From Alloacidobacterium dinghuense (lineage in GTDB: Bacteria > Acidobacteriota > Terriglobia > Terriglobales > Acidobacteriaceae), in assembly GCF_014274465.1 (NCBI RefSeq), contig NZ_CP060394.1:310001-374000 (forward strand): DNA of 64,000 nt, read 5' to 3'. Of the stretch, positions 24,193 to 32,726 are shown piece by piece. The position numbers and the translations under genes are program-made. The first letter of the stretch is position 1. The number at the start of each line of letters is the position of its first letter. Below the pieces are notes generated by a model. That model saw only the letters and a list, made by a program, of their open reading frames with translations. It made no database searches and had not been told where the DNA came from.

Positions 24193-25188
24193 ATGTTTAC
24201 GAGTTCATCTGCCAATGTCCAGGGACGCCGATACTTTCTGACTGGTGGGACCGGTTTCATCGGCAGCCATCTTGCAGGTGCGCTTCTTGAGGATGACTGT
24301 GTCGAAAGCGTTACCTTGTACGACAATTTCTCCTCCGGGCGTGAGTGGCATTACGAAGCGCATGAGAGCGATCGTCGGCTTCATGTGCGGCGCGCCGATC
24401 TACAAGATCTAACGGCCTTGACCGAGGCGATGGCTGGGTATGACGTTGTGGTGCACTTGGCGTCGAATCCAGACATTGCTCGTGCAGTGTTCGAGCCTCA
24501 GATTGATTTCGAGCAGGGGACACGGTTGACGAACAACGTCGTCGAAGCCATGCGTCGATCAGGCGTCAGGCGGTTGCTGTATGCCTCCGGAAGCGGTGTT
24601 TACGGCGACCTTGGCACCTATGAAGTCAATGAGGATCACTGTCCATTGATTCCGATATCGACCTACGGTGCGAGCAAACTCGCTGGCGAGGCGTTGATCG
24701 CCAGCTACTGTGCGATGTTCGATCTAACCGCATGCGTGTTTCGATTCGCAAATGTGGTAGGCGCCCGGCAGACTCATGGCGTCGGACTTGATTTCGTGCG
24801 CCGGTTGATAATCAATCCGAAGAGATTGCAGATTCTTGGAGACGGGAAACAAAGCAAGTCCTATATTCATGTTTCCGATGTTGTAAGTGCTCTGCTACGT
24901 GTCGAGGCGCATTCTAAAGAACCCTTCGCTATCTTCAATGTTGCCAGCGAGGACGCGATTACGGTGACGGAGATCGCGGAGCTTGCTGCAGAATGTCTGC
25001 AGCTGAATGTGCTACCGGACTTTGAATACACCGGCGGCGACCGGGGTTGGAGGGGCGACGTGCCAGTCGTCCGACTTAATTGCAACAAAGTCAGGGGATT
25101 GGGTTGGGCATGCCGCTATACAAGCCGCGAAGCCATTCGCATCGCCTTAATGGAAATGATTGCCGACGGGCGAGTCTGTTATGCATAG
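24193..25188 (+). CDS. NAD-dependent nucleotide-sugar epimerase/dehydratase
   Basis: 331 residues of the extended short-chain dehydrogenase family. N-terminal NAD motif F-L-T-G-G-T-G-F-I-G-S-H (about 15-26), D-L-Q-D at 64-67, the active-site Tyr/Lys as Y-G-A-S-K (about 154-158) and S-G-S-G-V-Y-G before it. It resembles UDP-glucose 4-epimerases and GDP-sugar 4,6-dehydratases/reductases. As it directly precedes hddC and hddA, it may act on the GDP-heptose or another nucleotide sugar for the polymer; sequence alone does not decide. Its stop overlaps the hddC start by 8 bases. Confidence 0.85.
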   Translation: MFTSSSANVQGRRYFLTGGTGFIGSHLAGALLEDDCVESVTLYDNFSSGREWHYEAHESDRRLHVRRADLQDLTALTEAMAGYDVVVHLASNPDIARAVFEPQIDFEQGTRLTNNVVEAMRRSGVRRLLYASGSGVYGDLGTYEVNEDHCPLIPISTYGASKLAGEALIASYCAMFDLTACVFRFANVVGARQTHGVGLDFVRRLIINPKRLQILGDGKQSKSYIHVSDVVSALLRVEAHSKEPFAIFNVASEDAITVTEIAELAAECLQLNVLPDFEYTGGDRGWRGDVPVVRLNCNKVRGLGWACRYTSREAIRIALMEMIADGRVCYA

Positions 25189-25936
25189 CGATCTACCTCC
25201 TCTCGCAATTCTTGCCGGCGGGCTTGCCACGCGCATGCGGCCTGCGACGAATGATGTTCCGAAATCCATGCTCAAGATCAGTGGCGAGCCCTTTGTCGCC
25301 CACCAATTAAGACTGTTGGTTGGGCAAGGCATCGAGGACATCGTCATCTGCTGCGGGCATTTCGGAGATCAGATCGAGGCCTTTGCGGGTGATGGGGCAA
25401 GATTCGGATGCCACATTCGATATTCCTATGACGGCAATAGTCTACTGGGAACAGGCGGCGCACTGCGACGCGCTGTACCACTGCTGGGCGACAGCTTTTT
25501 CGTGATGTACGGTGACAGCTACCTGTTGGCAAACCCGGTGCGCGCATGGAGAGCCTTTCTTCTCTCAGGGAGGCCGGCATTGATGACAGTTGTCAGGAGC
25601 GACAGGCAATGGGATGCGAGCAATGTTGAGGCGGTAGACGGAGAGATCCTTTTCTATGACAAGCATAGCCGCACGCCAAGGATGCGCCATGTCGATTATG
25701 GCCTGAGTCTGATGCGATCCAGCGTCCTTGCCCCTTGGCCAGATGATGAGCGATTTGACCTCGCTGATGTAATGCGGGATCTAGCCACGAATCGAAGGCT
25801 GGCTGCACATGAGGTACATACTCGGTTCTACGAAATCGGATCTCCTGAAGGCTTTCGTGCGACGGAGCAGATGTTGGAAGCTCTTCGGAAATCGAGAGAG
25901 AGCGAGCTGCTATCTCTGGCCGGGTGCGAACGGTGA
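25181..25936 (+). CDS. hddC: Nucleotidyltransferase, probable D-glycero-alpha-D-manno-heptose 1-phosphate guanylyltransferase
   Basis: 251 residues from the ATG at 25181. Sugar-phosphate nucleotidyltransferase fold: A-I-L-A-G-G-L-A-T-R-M-R-P, followed by V-P-K-S-M-L, then L-L-G-T-G-G-A-L and the metal-binding Y-G-D-S-Y. Transfers a nucleotide to a sugar 1-phosphate. Next to an HddA-type kinase and in the same cluster as gmhA and gmhB, GTP and heptose 1-phosphate are the likely substrates, giving GDP-D-glycero-alpha-D-manno-heptose. Overlaps both neighbours, so it is translationally coupled. Exact nucleotide preference is inferred from context. Confidence 0.85.
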   Translation: MHSDLPPLAILAGGLATRMRPATNDVPKSMLKISGEPFVAHQLRLLVGQGIEDIVICCGHFGDQIEAFAGDGARFGCHIRYSYDGNSLLGTGGALRRAVPLLGDSFFVMYGDSYLLANPVRAWRAFLLSGRPALMTVVRSDRQWDASNVEAVDGEILFYDKHSRTPRMRHVDYGLSLMRSSVLAPWPDDERFDLADVMRDLATNRRLAAHEVHTRFYEIGSPEGFRATEQMLEALRKSRESELLSLAGCER

Positions 25937-26919
25937 TTATAACGCGTACGCCCCTGCGCATTTCTTTTGGCGGTGGTGGCACGGATTTGCCGTCATACTA
26001 TCGAGAATTCGGGGGCTTTGTACTATCAGCCGCCATTAATAAGTACGTCTATATCACCATCAATAAAAGTTTCTTGCCAGGATACTTCCTGAAGTATTCA
26101 GAGATGGAACATACACAGACATGTGAAGAGGTGAGGCATCCGCTTTTTCGGGAGGCATTGATGTTGCACCAGGCACCTCGTCCGCTGGAGATCGTAAGTA
26201 TTGCCGATGTTCCGGCTGGAACAGGTCTGGGCTCATCGGGAGCATTCTTAGTGGGCCTGATCCACGCTCTTTATGCATACGAGCGAAAGAGGACAACTGC
26301 CGAGACACTGGCGCGCGAGGCAGTCGATATCGAAATGAACCGTTTGAAGGAGCCCGTCGGCAAGCAAGATCAGTACGTTGCTGCATATGGCGGTCTTCTT
26401 TGTCAGGAATATAAATCCGACGATTCAGTAAGTATGACTGTTTTGAGGGTCAGCGAGACGGCGCTTAAGGAACTTCGCGACTCACTCATGCTCTTCTTTG
26501 TCGGACAGACGCGTAGCGCTTCGGCGCTGCTTGACGATCAAAGAAAGCGTTCGGAGCAGCGTGAAAAGGACATGTTGGATGGGCTGCATTTCGTGAAGCA
26601 GCTTGGGCAGGAGATACGCCGTGTGCTTGAAGCGGGCGCAGTACATGAACTTGGCCTACTTATGCATCAACACTGGTTACGGAAGCGAGGCCGATCGAAA
26701 GGTATGACGAATGATCGAGTGGATGAATTGTACGAGCTAGCCCGAAGCCGCGGTGGCGCGACCGGCGGTAAGCTCGTAGGCGCCGGTGGCAACGGCTTTC
26801 TACTGTTACACACCCAGGACAGAAAGCGTCTCCGCGCAGCCATGGCGGACGCGGGAGCCAGCGAGATGGAGTTCAATTTCGATTTTGACGGCTCAGTCGT
26901 CATGATGCGCAACGCTTAG
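25933..26919 (+). CDS. hddA: D-glycero-alpha-D-manno-heptose 7-phosphate kinase (GHMP family)
   Basis: 328 residues from the GTG at 25933, which overlaps the hddC stop as GTGA and gives the usual HddA start I-I-T-R-T-P-L-R-I-S-F-G-G-G-G-T-D-L; a GTG three codons earlier is also open. GHMP motif 2, G-T-G-L-G-S-S-G-A-F, lies near residue 95 and motif 3, K-L-V-G-A-G-G-N-G-F, near 283. The enzyme phosphorylates heptose 7-phosphate at C1 in the alpha configuration, which is the GDP-heptose (S-layer/capsule) branch rather than the ADP-heptose branch of lipopolysaccharide core, where HldE is used. Confidence 0.9.
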   Translation: MIITRTPLRISFGGGGTDLPSYYREFGGFVLSAAINKYVYITINKSFLPGYFLKYSEMEHTQTCEEVRHPLFREALMLHQAPRPLEIVSIADVPAGTGLGSSGAFLVGLIHALYAYERKRTTAETLAREAVDIEMNRLKEPVGKQDQYVAAYGGLLCQEYKSDDSVSMTVLRVSETALKELRDSLMLFFVGQTRSASALLDDQRKRSEQREKDMLDGLHFVKQLGQEIRRVLEAGAVHELGLLMHQHWLRKRGRSKGMTNDRVDELYELARSRGGATGGKLVGAGGNGFLLLHTQDRKRLRAAMADAGASEMEFNFDFDGSVVMMRNA

Positions 26920-26932
26920 ACCTGAGGATGAT

Positions 26933-29272
26933 ATGGCCGTTGCCCCTGTGAGGATTGCGCAAGTTCCTGATCTTCGTGCCATCCGCGAAGACGAGATGAC
27001 ATTGGGAGGAGCGACGGCAGTACTCAAAAAGCGCTGGGCGATTTTTTTATGCATCTTTGCTGTGTTCTTGGCGGCGACCACGTTGTATTGCCTGTTTGCA
27101 ACACGCCGCTACGAGGCAACCGGTCAGATTCAGATACAAAAGGATAGTTCGGGGGCCTTCGGGCTTGAGGGCAGCGTGATGGGTGATGCTGCTGACTCCG
27201 CTTCTGATGCACTGGACTACAACATAACGTTGCAGACAGAAGCGAACATCCTAAACTCCGAGTCGCTGGCACTCCGCGTAATTCAGGATCTTCATCTCGA
27301 AACGACCGAAGACTTCTATCCGCCCTCGAAAACACGGCATGAGCGGCTACTTCCACCGTGGCTCTTCTTCTGGAAGAGGCCGGTCGAACCGTTGGCCGTA
27401 CCTCTCGATCATGCGCCGAACCGGCGCTATGTGGTTCTCAAAATATTTGCGAGTCATCTGAAGGTGGAGACGGTGACGGGCACACGGCTAATCAATGTCA
27501 GCTATTCGAGTCCTGATCCACGCCTCGCCGCCGAGGTGGTGAATCATCTGACCAGCGCCCTTATGGATTACTCGTTTCAAGCGCGCTTCACAGCCACAGC
27601 GCAGGCGTCGAATTGGCTCACGACACAGTTGGACGATTTACGGAAACAGACAGAGGATTTGCAGGCTAAGGCGATCACTCTTCAGCGTGACACGGGTATG
27701 TTTGGGGACGACGAGTCACACAATGTAGTCTTGGCGCGGCTCGAAAGCCTAAACGAAGCCTTGGCCGCAGCGGAGTCGAATCGTATCTTGAAGGAGGCGG
27801 TCTATCGCGCTGCCCGTAGCGGCGACCCCGAGTTGATCTCAGGACTTAGCGGGAACGCCAGCGTTGGTGCTGTTGCGTCGATGGCGAATTCATTGAGCCT
27901 GATCCAGAACTTGCGAACTCAGGAGGCGACGGCAAAAGCAGAACTGGACGAGGACAAGATCAGATATGGCAGTGCTTATCCGCGTATCGCAGAAGTACAG
28001 GCAGAGCTGAATGGAATCGAGAAGGAAATACAGGATGAGGTGCACCGCATCGGCGAGCGGGCTCGAACGGACTATGAGATTGCTTCACGAGCTGAAACTT
28101 CGGCGCGCGACGCATTTGAGGGACAGAAGAAGGTCGTCAATGCCTTGAATGACAAGGCGATTGCCTATGGTCTCGCAAAGCAGGAGGCTGATGAAAGTCG
28201 TGACGTTTATGAAGGGCTGCTGGCAAAGCTGAAACAGGCGGGAGTACTTGAGGGATTGCGATCCACCAACATTACAGTAGTAAATCCCGCGCGTGTGCCC
28301 CCTCCGAATCGGCCGAAAAGCCCGAATGTTTTGCTCTATTACGCAGCCGCCATCGTCGGTGGTTTTATCTTCGGTGCCGGAGCGGCATTTCTTCGAGATC
28401 TTAGCGACACCAAGGTTAGATCACTTGAAGAACTGGAGCGATTAACTGGAAACCCGCTGTTAGGACTGATTCCGGAGATACGAAAGGGTCGAACATTATC
28501 CCGCAATCCTTGTCAAACAAGCGCGCTCTTATACTCAAAGCCGTCCAGCGATCCGCAGACATTCCAAATTGTGTCATCGACTTACATTAGCAGTCCCTTT
28601 GTCGAAGCATTGCGCTCCCTACGAACGTCACTTATGTTGTCGCGCAGCAGTAAGGCTCCACAAGTAGTACTCGTGACGAGCTCCAATGCAGGCGAGGGAA
28701 AAAGCACGGTGTCACTCAATTTGGCAACCGTGCTGGCCCAGCAGGGCGTACGCGTTCTTTTAGTGGACGCTGATTTGCGGCGTCCAGTGCTGCATGCCCG
28801 AATGGGATTGCAGGTACAAAACGGTCTCAGTGAAGCCTTATCAAGCGATCATATTCACCCTCAGTCGCTACCGAGCGACAAAGTGCCGAATCTCTATGTC
28901 CTGTGTGGCGGTACGGTTCCTCCCTTTCCAGCAGAGTTGCTGGCATCGCGAAGGATGCGTACTTTGGTGGCGCGATGGAGGACGGAGTATGACTTCGTAG
29001 TGATGGACGGACCGCCGGCTCTTCCAGTTACTGATGCGATTGTTCTGGAGCAGCTCTGTGATGCAGTGTTGCTCGTAGCTCGATACGGAGCTACGGAGAA
29101 AAAGGCGATCCACCGGAGCCATCAGATTCTTAGTAGGCAATTGCCAGAGCACGTTATGTTGGGCACCGTCCTCAATGCTGTACCGGGACGATCTTCCGAC
29201 TTCTACGAATATTATGGCTACCGCAGCCGTACATATAACGCTGAAGGAGTGACAAATGCAGCTCCGGAATAG
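26933..29272 (+). CDS. Wzc-type polysaccharide co-polymerase with tyrosine autokinase domain
   Basis: 779 residues, inner membrane. First helix about 36-58, then a large periplasmic Wzz/GumC region with long coiled coils (about 215-460), second helix (about 475-495, after the Pro-rich V-P-P-P-N-R-P-K-S-P), and a cytoplasmic BY-kinase domain. This has Walker A S-S-N-A-G-E-G-K-S-T (about 583-592), Walker A' L-L-V-D-A-D-L-R-R-P and Walker B V-V-M-D-G-P-P. The C-terminus holds a Tyr cluster (D-F-Y-E-Y-Y-G-Y-R-S-R-T-Y), the usual site of autophosphorylation. The two-in-one form is as in Gram-negative Wzc. GAGGAT lies just before the ATG. Controls chain length and export together with the Wza-type gene it overlaps by 17 bases. 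Confidence 0.93.
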   Translation: MAVAPVRIAQVPDLRAIREDEMTLGGATAVLKKRWAIFLCIFAVFLAATTLYCLFATRRYEATGQIQIQKDSSGAFGLEGSVMGDAADSASDALDYNITLQTEANILNSESLALRVIQDLHLETTEDFYPPSKTRHERLLPPWLFFWKRPVEPLAVPLDHAPNRRYVVLKIFASHLKVETVTGTRLINVSYSSPDPRLAAEVVNHLTSALMDYSFQARFTATAQASNWLTTQLDDLRKQTEDLQAKAITLQRDTGMFGDDESHNVVLARLESLNEALAAAESNRILKEAVYRAARSGDPELISGLSGNASVGAVASMANSLSLIQNLRTQEATAKAELDEDKIRYGSAYPRIAEVQAELNGIEKEIQDEVHRIGERARTDYEIASRAETSARDAFEGQKKVVNALNDKAIAYGLAKQEADESRDVYEGLLAKLKQAGVLEGLRSTNITVVNPARVPPPNRPKSPNVLLYYAAAIVGGFIFGAGAAFLRDLSDTKVRSLEELERLTGNPLLGLIPEIRKGRTLSRNPCQTSALLYSKPSSDPQTFQIVSSTYISSPFVEALRSLRTSLMLSRSSKAPQVVLVTSSNAGEGKSTVSLNLATVLAQQGVRVLLVDADLRRPVLHARMGLQVQNGLSEALSSDHIHPQSLPSDKVPNLYVLCGGTVPPFPAELLASRRMRTLVARWRTEYDFVVMDGPPALPVTDAIVLEQLCDAVLLVARYGATEKKAIHRSHQILSRQLPEHVMLGTVLNAVPGRSSDFYEYYGYRSRTYNAEGVTNAAPE

Positions 29273-30185
29273 CGCGGGGGGCCTAATTCTGGTTTGCCTT
29301 CTGATTAGCTTTGAGCTTGGACAGTCCAGGGTTGCAGATGGACAAACAGGCACTTCTACAGGGAATATCCGCGAAAGCCTATTGATAGGTCGCGGCGACC
29401 TATTGCATATCACCATCTTTCGTGAACCGGACTTGGAACAAAAAGTGCGCGTAAAGGATTCGGGAGAAATCGACTTAGAACTTGCTGGACCACTCAAAGT
29501 AGCAGGGCTTACACCCTCAGATGCAGCTCGATCCATTGGGGAGATCTATAAGCAAGAACACTATCTCAATCACGCGGAAACTTCAGTTGTTATCGAAGAA
29601 TATGCCACGCAGAGCATAACGGTTCTTGGTCAAGTAAATAAGCCCGGGGCATTTACTGTAACTACCGGACGTGGCTTGCTCGACGTGCTCGCAATGGCTG
29701 GAGGTTTAACGGAAGCAGCGGACAGGCATATCACGATCAAGCGCGCGGAGCAAAACGTTAAGAGCGTTGTGTTTCTGCCGAACGATGCAGTTGCCAGTCT
29801 TCAGGCTGAAACGGTCGTCTTTCCAGGGGACACGGTGCTTGTGCCCAAAGCTGGAATCGTATACGTGCTTGGTGATGTTGCTCGCCCCGGTGGATATGTC
29901 ATGCAGGATGACGCGGGATTGACTGTGTTGCAGGCCATTGCCTTGGCGTCGGGGGCAAACCGGACGGCGAACGAAGGTGCGACCAGATTGATTCGTAAGG
30001 TGAGTGGGAGCTATCAGGAGAGCACCATCTCTTTGCGCGATATGGAGCGGGGGAAGAAGCCGGACCTCCAACTCGAAGCGGATGACGTGCTTTACATTCC
30101 CTTCAGTATGGCAAGAAATGTGGTTCTGGGTACATCCAGTATTTTGTCTTCAACGAGTTCGGCAGCCATTTATGCAGCACGATAA
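29256..30185 (+). CDS. Wza-type polysaccharide export protein
   Basis: 309 residues with a signal peptide (about 1-29) but no clear lipobox Cys, unlike enterobacterial Wza. Poly_export domain (about 42-115, with G-R-G-D-L-L-H-I-T-I-F-R-E-P-D-L) followed by two SLBB domains (about 121-200 and 205-285; V-L-G-Q-V-N-K-P-G-A-F and V-L-G-D-V-A-R-P-G-G-Y mark their starts). Forms the outer-membrane/periplasmic export channel for the polymer. Overlaps the Wzc stop upstream and the Wzy-like start downstream. The missing acylation Cys suggests the channel is held in another way. Confidence 0.9.
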   Translation: MQLRNSAGGLILVCLLISFELGQSRVADGQTGTSTGNIRESLLIGRGDLLHITIFREPDLEQKVRVKDSGEIDLELAGPLKVAGLTPSDAARSIGEIYKQEHYLNHAETSVVIEEYATQSITVLGQVNKPGAFTVTTGRGLLDVLAMAGGLTEAADRHITIKRAEQNVKSVVFLPNDAVASLQAETVVFPGDTVLVPKAGIVYVLGDVARPGGYVMQDDAGLTVLQAIALASGANRTANEGATRLIRKVSGSYQESTISLRDMERGKKPDLQLEADDVLYIPFSMARNVVLGTSSILSSTSSAAIYAAR

Positions 30186-31503
30186 AAAATACGAGACCCG
30201 GGCCGCACTATGGCTACGACAAGTTGAAATTGAAAGCGTCATATCCGCCTGTATTCTCGCGTTCTTTGCGATCCAGGGAGCAATTCCTGGTATAGCTCCA
30301 AACGAAGCAAACGAGATGACCAATACGGCGGCTACTGGTCTAAGCAAGATTGTTGGCATCGGAGCGCAGATTCTGGTGAATGGTGGAATTTGCGTTCTTT
30401 TGCTTTTGCATCTGCGCCGTCTGCGACGTTTTGCGTTCTCCTTGCAGTGGGCAGTCTTCATTGCGGCTTTTGCTGTCTGCTCAACACTGTGGTCCCAAGA
30501 TGCTTTGACAACTCTTCGGCGGTCCATTCCGTTTGCGCTGGCTACCTTGTTTGCCCTGTACTTTGCATCAAGATTTCAGACTGGGCAGCAGCTATCGATT
30601 TTGGTGAGCACAATGGCCGTATTGGCTCTTGTAACGATCTGTCTGGCGTTATTTGTGCCATCGATTGGAATGGAAGCATCCAGAGGACATTTCGGCAATT
30701 GGCAGGGAGTCTTCACGCAGAAGAATGCCTGTGGACGTGCGATGGTATTTAGTTCGGCGGCGCTGCTTTCTATTGGCCGCGTAAATGTCAGGCGTCTTGT
30801 TTACTTTCTGCTGTTCTCATTTGTGCTCGTGATGAGTGGATCTCGTGCAGCCTGGATGATTGAGGGGGGCTTGCTGTTTGGCTACGGCCTATTGCGTCTC
30901 CTGGAACGCTTCCAGCCATGGAGTCGTGCGCTTGCCTTGCTTGTTGCAGCGTTCGTTGTGGCAACTTCAGCTATCGCTGCGTGGATGTATTTCCCGGTGC
31001 TTACTGACTTACTAGGGCGAGACGCGACTCTGAGTGGGCGAACGGCGATCTGGCAACAGGTGTGGGCAGCAATCCTTAAGCATCCGATGTTGGGCTATGG
31101 CTTCGCTGCATTCTGGCAGGGCATGAAGGGCGAGTCATACAACGTCATTCTCGCATTGCGTTTCGTGGTCTTCCATGCGCACAATGGCTTTCTCCAAATC
31201 TGGCTCGAACTCGGCGCTGTCGGCCTACTGCTGTTTCTCTTGAGCTACTTGCGTGCTTGGCGCAAGCTCTGGCCAATTCTGCAGTCAGAGAGTATGAGAA
31301 GTTCATTTTGGATGATCTTTGTGCTCCTCTTGGTGGGCGTGTATGACTTGGACGAAAATACACTGCTCACATTCAATGGCCTCTTCTGGGTCTTGTACGT
31401 TAGTGTGTTGGCCAATCTAGAAATCCTGGCACGTGAACACATGGAGCGGCGGCGATTCGCCCTTGGGCCCGCGAAGTTGGCTGCGTGCCTACGCACGCCA
31501 TGA
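30172..31503 (+). CDS. O-antigen ligase/polymerase family membrane protein (Wzy/WaaL-like)
   Basis: 443 residues from the ATG at 30172, 14 bases inside the Wza-type gene; the longer open frame is a shadow of that gene. About ten to twelve hydrophobic helices. The periplasmic loop carries the Wzy_C signature: L-S-G-R-T-A-I-W-Q-Q-V-W, H-P-M-L-G-Y-G-F and H-A-H-N-G-F-L-Q-I-W-L-E-L-G, in that order. Either polymerises lipid-linked repeat units or ligates a finished chain; in a Wzx/Wza/Wzc cluster without lipid A core genes, a polymerase (Wzy) is the more likely role. Confidence 0.85.
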   Translation: MQHDKKYETRAALWLRQVEIESVISACILAFFAIQGAIPGIAPNEANEMTNTAATGLSKIVGIGAQILVNGGICVLLLLHLRRLRRFAFSLQWAVFIAAFAVCSTLWSQDALTTLRRSIPFALATLFALYFASRFQTGQQLSILVSTMAVLALVTICLALFVPSIGMEASRGHFGNWQGVFTQKNACGRAMVFSSAALLSIGRVNVRRLVYFLLFSFVLVMSGSRAAWMIEGGLLFGYGLLRLLERFQPWSRALALLVAAFVVATSAIAAWMYFPVLTDLLGRDATLSGRTAIWQQVWAAILKHPMLGYGFAAFWQGMKGESYNVILALRFVVFHAHNGFLQIWLELGAVGLLLFLLSYLRAWRKLWPILQSESMRSSFWMIFVLLLVGVYDLDENTLLTFNGLFWVLYVSVLANLEILAREHMERRRFALGPAKLAACLRTP

Positions 31504-31514
31504 TCTAGATCGGC

Positions 31515-32726
31515 ATGGTGACGACGCAGATCGTTTACGCGGACGCTGACATGTGCTCAGCGGAAGTAACCGGCCGTTTTTACCGTCCTGAACTGGATGT
31601 TCTCCGTTTCTTCGCGTTCTTCGCGGTTTATCTCTGTCATAGCATTTCGAACGATACTGTGGCAGGAACTTCAACGACAAACAGCAATAGCCTGATTCAC
31701 GTATTAGCTGCAATCAAAGATGCGGGGAACTTTGGAGTCTGCCTCTTCTTCATGCTCAGTGCCTTTCTTATCACTGAGCTTCTGCGCCGTGAGCAGAAGG
31801 CGCATGGAAGTATTGAAGTGGGTGCCTTTTACCTGAGGCGCATGCTTCGCATCTGGCCGCTGTATTTTGGTATTACCATTGTTTATTTCCTGGGTGGACG
31901 GTACTTTCATGCAATGCGCATGGAGTCAGGCCGAGTCCTTGCGTACTTCTTCTTAGCGGGAAACTGGTACATTGCGCTTCATCCCTGGATACAAACGCCT
32001 CTGCGCTCTCTCTGGAGCATTTCAGTAGAAGAGCAGTTCTACCTAGCGTGGCCTCTACTGGCCAGGTTCGGTGGCGTGCGATGGCTTACCAGCGCGTCTA
32101 TCGGGGTCGTTCCAGTTTCAATATTGACCATATGCGTTATATCCGTTGACTCGATGTATGCACACAATACAGTATGGCTGAACAGCTTTACTCAGTTTCA
32201 ATTCTTTGCCTGGGGTGCGCTGCTTGCGCTTGCCTTGAACGGAGGTACACCTAAAATCGGCCATATGGCTCGGTGCGCATCGGGATGCGCAGGTGTCGGG
32301 TTGTGGTTGCTCGCAGCGTACGCGACCGGAATCAAACGGCCGGGAGTGCAAGCCTCTTGCTTGCAATTCTGCCTAGGTTATGAGCTTGTCGCATCCGGAT
32401 GCATATTGCTATTGCTCGCGGCGTTGGGTGCGCCAAGACGGCGTGTCCCTGCATGGGTAATCTACCTCGGCAAGATTTCTTTCGGATTGTACGTCTTTCA
32501 TGAAACAGCATTCTTAATTGTCGATGAGGTACAAAAGCATTCAACCAATTCTGTACCTTCTTTTGCGGCTTGGACGTCTCAACACTCTGCGCTCAGTCTG
32601 ATACTCAACAAGGCGTTGGCTTTCTGCGTAACAGTTCTGCTGGCTATGCTGTCCTATCACTTCTGGGAGAGCCCATTCTTACGACTCAAACAAAAAATTA
32701 CCCGAGTTCAATCACGAGGCACTTAA
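31515..32726 (+). CDS. Acyltransferase 3 family membrane protein (OafA-like)
   Basis: 403 residues, about ten membrane helices. The N-terminal signature is present: Y-R-P-E-L-D-V-L-R-F-F-A-F-F, then the His of L-C-H-S, and F-Y-L-R-R-M-L-R-I-W-P-L-Y-F with S-V-E-E-Q-F-Y-L further on. These proteins move acetyl or other acyl groups onto extracellular sugars. It probably decorates the repeat unit. Starts 11 bases after the polymerase stop and its stop TAA overlaps the next ATG (TAATG), so it belongs to one long operon. Confidence 0.9.
   Translation: MVTTQIVYADADMCSAEVTGRFYRPELDVLRFFAFFAVYLCHSISNDTVAGTSTTNSNSLIHVLAAIKDAGNFGVCLFFMLSAFLITELLRREQKAHGSIEVGAFYLRRMLRIWPLYFGITIVYFLGGRYFHAMRMESGRVLAYFFLAGNWYIALHPWIQTPLRSLWSISVEEQFYLAWPLLARFGGVRWLTSASIGVVPVSILTICVISVDSMYAHNTVWLNSFTQFQFFAWGALLALALNGGTPKIGHMARCASGCAGVGLWLLAAYATGIKRPGVQASCLQFCLGYELVASGCILLLLAALGAPRRRVPAWVIYLGKISFGLYVFHETAFLIVDEVQKHSTNSVPSFAAWTSQHSALSLILNKALAFCVTVLLAMLSYHFWESPFLRLKQKITRVQSRGT

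Noticed and set aside
24180-24205. AATGTTTACGAG as a LacI-type operator
   Set aside because: Only half of the motif matches and it consists of the start codons of the epimerase gene.
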